Source: Deltaproteobacteria bacterium
GTDB lineage: Bacteria; Desulfobacterota; Desulfobacteria; Desulfobacterales; Desulfosalsimonadaceae
DNA length: 7,719 bases
Assembly (NCBI GenBank): GCA_024280875.1
Contig: JAJRPH010000013.1
Coordinates: 1 to 7,719, forward strand
Direction: 5' to 3'
Part shown: in pieces, positions 7,201 through 7,719 of the stretch
Layout of the letters: every line of letters starts with the position of its first letter
Numbering within the stretch: position 1 is the first letter of the stretch
Position numbers and translations under genes: made by a program
The notes under the pieces: generated by a model
The model's database searches: none
What the model was told of the DNA's origin: nothing
What the model saw: the letters and a program-made list of their open reading frames with translations, nothing else

Positions 7201-7334
7201 TTTTGGCAAATCTGTTTTAATAGTTCATCCCCGGTCTGATTGGGAATCACCCAGTTGGGCGCATCCGGGTCAATATAAACCGCTTTATTTTCAACTTCGA
7301 AACGCACCCATTCTATAAGTTCCTCAATCTCCAT
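4218..7334 (-). CDS. Radical SAM - arsenite methyltransferase (ArsM-like) - DUF5714 fusion protein
   Basis: This 1038-residue cytosolic protein has several modules. (1) Residues 1-75 are PqqD-like, with acidic DPDAPNW and a helix. (2) About 98-345 is a radical SAM domain: C108, C112, C115 as CX3CX2C for the 4Fe-4S cluster, TGGEP (150-154) and ISIDG (204-208). C358, C457 and C471 follow, with no complete SPASM pattern. (3) About 480-715 is a SAM methyltransferase with VDLGSGAG (538-545), YGCG (520-523), SNCVINLS (612-619) and GECISGA (662-668). C502, C522, C614 and C664 match human AS3MT C32, C61, C156 and C206, which support As(III) methylation. (4) About 720-790 is an ArsM-like tail with YPGP and CAC. 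(5) About 811-1000 is DUF5714: CMVC, CSFC, CX3H, CDNCH, HGPEYH (894-899), PGGVCAFWGGCGA (933-945) and C989-C990. The tail adds C1021, C1030 and C1035. AAGGAGA (7339-7345) supports the start. It is first in the operon. The domains are well supported; the overall reaction is inferred. Confidence 0.9.
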   Translation of the reverse strand: MEIEELIEWVRFEVENKAVYIDPDAPNWVIPNQTGDELLKQICQNRSVKKATNAYLYSLNGNKNISMIRTEQFVSLFPDLKKDSYPGRGRLLELDQLKECWLHITDLCNLSCRHCLFSCSGKTLTTLSVDTIRRCVDEAYRLGTRLFYLTGGEPFMHKQINDICRHILTAYDDTDLVILTNGLLLSRHMEELKQLPLERLHLQISIDGTRESHEKYRGKGTYDNLIENLGAISALNIHKTLAMAVHSENVAQMPDIVDTADKYNIAEVHYLWLFVTGNADAKMFVPPEILFDHLVEAEKKASQKGIVIDNVRNMESQIFSTAGTRYDLGNAGWESLAIGPDGLIYPTPALIGNKKALCGHIDYSIETAWRYSPALSHLRSVSIIDDEAYMKNTLRYLVGGGDIDHSFYAGNTFTGHDPYVDLYNKMALRLITRAALDEKKSGFPKILMKMGDRLLQCDHNSNGVALTHSNCVLNVSSMRQVVGDFYSEAAIDPNTDIANPVCYPESEISHIPQSARIRSYGCGSPVLDADLQKDEVVVDLGSGAGMECFIAARKVGKNGQVYGIDMLDHMLIRANKSLESVGEKIGYKNIEFRKGFLETIPVDDNAADVVISNCVINLSEDKRKTFSEIYRILKPGGRLIISDVVTDTQPPPEILNDEQLRGECISGAMLQPYLTSMLENCRFINIQFLKRFFYREVKNHPFFSLTYTACKPKKDIEVPVIYPGPFAAVITDDGKMLIRGHNSMLDQGTAQQCDNQIFILDAAGNAENIDAEDTCACFQAPVEEVKAKATAPLVNISESVSIGAIHQISDRFASGCMVCGSPLTYFENDRQIKCSFCGVVKTANAECKNGHFVCDNCHSSNAIDIVRLICLNTDKTDMIDLFNMIRCHPSIPLHGPEYHFIVPGVIVATYRNLGGQVSDNDIQTAIDRGKTIPGGVCAFWGGCGAALGVGAAFAVLLKGNPIKAGERKTVQQITGIIINRINKLEAARCCQREAWTALETAAELSTQYLEIPMRAEGATNCTQQSKNKECMGKGCPYI

Positions 7335-7404
7335 TAAATCTCCTTATTTCGTATTCGCATAATGTTAACCGCACTGACATGGAAGAGATTTGCTGAGTCG
7401 TTTT

Positions 7405-7433
7405 AATATAGATTCAGGGCGTGTGCTTTTCCA
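7405..7433 (-). promoter_or_regulatory. Weak candidate promoter for the leftward operon
   Basis: On the - strand TGGAAA (7428-7433, four of six consensus positions) and TATATT (7405-7410, five of six) are separated by 17 bases. Transcription from here would leave a leader of roughly 65 bases before the ATG at 7334. No better-spaced pair was found closer to the gene, but support is weak. Confidence 0.22.
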
Positions 7434-7442
7434 CATTGCCCT
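7416..7442. promoter_or_regulatory. Hairpin overlapping the candidate promoter
   Basis: AGGGC (7416-7420) pairs with GCCCT (7438-7442), and TGTG (7422-7425) pairs with CACA (7432-7435). A small internal loop separates the two helices, and a six-base loop closes the hairpin. No T-run follows on either strand, so it is not a typical terminator. It is the most GC-rich structure in the upstream region and covers the candidate -35 box, so it could be an operator. No regulator is identified. Confidence 0.3.
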
Positions 7443-7480
7443 AACGCATATTATGGGTTTTCGCCAGTGTCGGATTAATA

Positions 7481-7535
7481 ATGATATATCTCTCATGATA
7501 TAGTTTTATTGTATAAGAAATAAAGGATATATCAT
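7481..7535. repeat. AT-rich 10-base inverted repeat
   Basis: ATGATATATC (7481-7490) and GATATATCAT (7526-7535) are exact inverted copies separated by 35 bases. A partial third copy, ATGATATAG, lies in between (7495-7503). Such spaced AT-rich sites upstream of an operon can bind a regulator or nucleoid protein. The low complexity of the DNA makes chance similarity plausible. Confidence 0.3.
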
Positions 7536-7719
7536 ATTTTTAAATGATTTATAATGAAAAATCATATTATGTAAAAAATATGTAACTATTCAGCAAAAAA
7601 AGCTTGACAGTGCTTTTTCGTAAAAAAATTAAAATGAACCGAAACTGAGTAGTTTTAATATTTTAATGAATAATAGTTGCTAAGAGAGCCATCCGGCAGT
7701 CTTTTAATCAAAAAATGTA

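Larger units (their letters stand above)
7335..7719. other. Non-coding upstream region of the fusion-gene operon
   Basis: I see no credible gene on either strand in these 385 bases. The DNA is strongly AT-rich beyond about 7470. It holds the fusion gene's ribosome site, a weak candidate promoter, a GC-capped hairpin near 7416-7442 and several AT-rich dyads. The dyads are a 10-base inverted repeat at 7481/7526, ATGATTT/AAATCAT at 7544-7550 and 7559-7565, CATATT/AATATG at 7563-7568 and 7577-7582, and AAAAAGC/GCTTTTT at 7597-7603 and 7612-7618. This is the natural place for operon control. No arsenic-responsive repressor gene is in view. Confidence 0.6.

Noticed and set aside
4218..7334. Calling the radical SAM part ArsS
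   Set aside because: ArsS is a separate protein with its own Cys-rich C-terminal domain. Here the core has a PqqD-like N-terminus and a different C-terminal layout, so only radical SAM is claimed.
1878..7334. Selenoprotein in the operon, suggested by the old 'selenodomain-associated' family names
   Set aside because: None of the four genes has an internal in-frame TGA, and I saw no SECIS-like hairpin tied to one.
7597..7618. AAAAAGC/GCTTTTT hairpin as a terminator
   Set aside because: The stem has only two G-C pairs and an eight-base loop, too weak to call without a gene ending beside it.
7604..7635. TTGACA at 7604-7609 with TAAAAT at 7630-7635 as a rightward promoter
   Set aside because: The 20-base spacer is too long, and no gene start is visible before the window ends.
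1..7719. CRISPR array, tRNA, rRNA or transposase gene
   Set aside because: No regularly spaced direct repeats, no tRNA-like cloverleaf, no rRNA sequence and no transposase motifs were seen. The two palindromes have no coding capacity.

Overview
The window looks like chromosomal DNA from an anaerobic, sulfate-reducer-type bacterium of the Desulfobacterota (Desulfobacteraceae or a close relative). I infer this from the moderately AT-rich DNA, the protein styles (DUF3047, DUF5714, a nitronate-monooxygenase-like flavoprotein paired with a small Cys-rich protein) and two palindromic intergenic elements that resemble dispersed repeats I associate with that group. No marker gene fixes the taxonomy.

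Left part (1-1877, + strand). An AT-rich leader with two similar small dyads and a possible promoter precedes a two-gene unit. It encodes a 67-residue Cys-rich zinc-ribbon-like protein (278-481) and a 384-residue FMN-dependent nitronate monooxygenase/2-nitropropane dioxygenase family protein (497-1651). A 141-bp imperfect palindrome begins on the base after the flavoprotein stop codon. A strong, probably bidirectional hairpin terminator (1850-1877) separates this unit from the convergent operon.

Right part (1878-7334, - strand). Four genes read leftward: a 1038-residue three-part fusion protein, a TIGR04282/DUF2064 transferase, an exported DUF3047 protein and a TIGR04283 family-2 glycosyltransferase. 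The fusion carries, in order, a PqqD-like N-terminus, a radical SAM domain (CX3CX2C), an arsenite methyltransferase domain with all four cysteines expected from AS3MT/ArsM, and a Cys-rich DUF5714 domain. The two transferase families are the pair repeatedly associated with ArsM and the radical SAM enzyme ArsS in arsenosugar biosynthesis loci. The most economical reading is an organoarsenical (arsenosugar-like) pathway in which methylation, a radical SAM step and an unknown DUF5714 function are fused in one chain, and the two transferases then handle the sugar part. This is inference: the radical SAM domain is not recognisably ArsS, and the product is unknown.

A second, unrelated 126-bp palindromic element (4095-4220) fills the gap between the fusion gene and the next gene, and its terminus supplies the fusion gene's TGA stop codon. 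Removing it in silico restores a TGATG stop/start overlap, which suggests a once tightly coupled operon. The 385 bases to the right of the fusion gene hold no gene but several AT-rich dyads and a weak candidate promoter.
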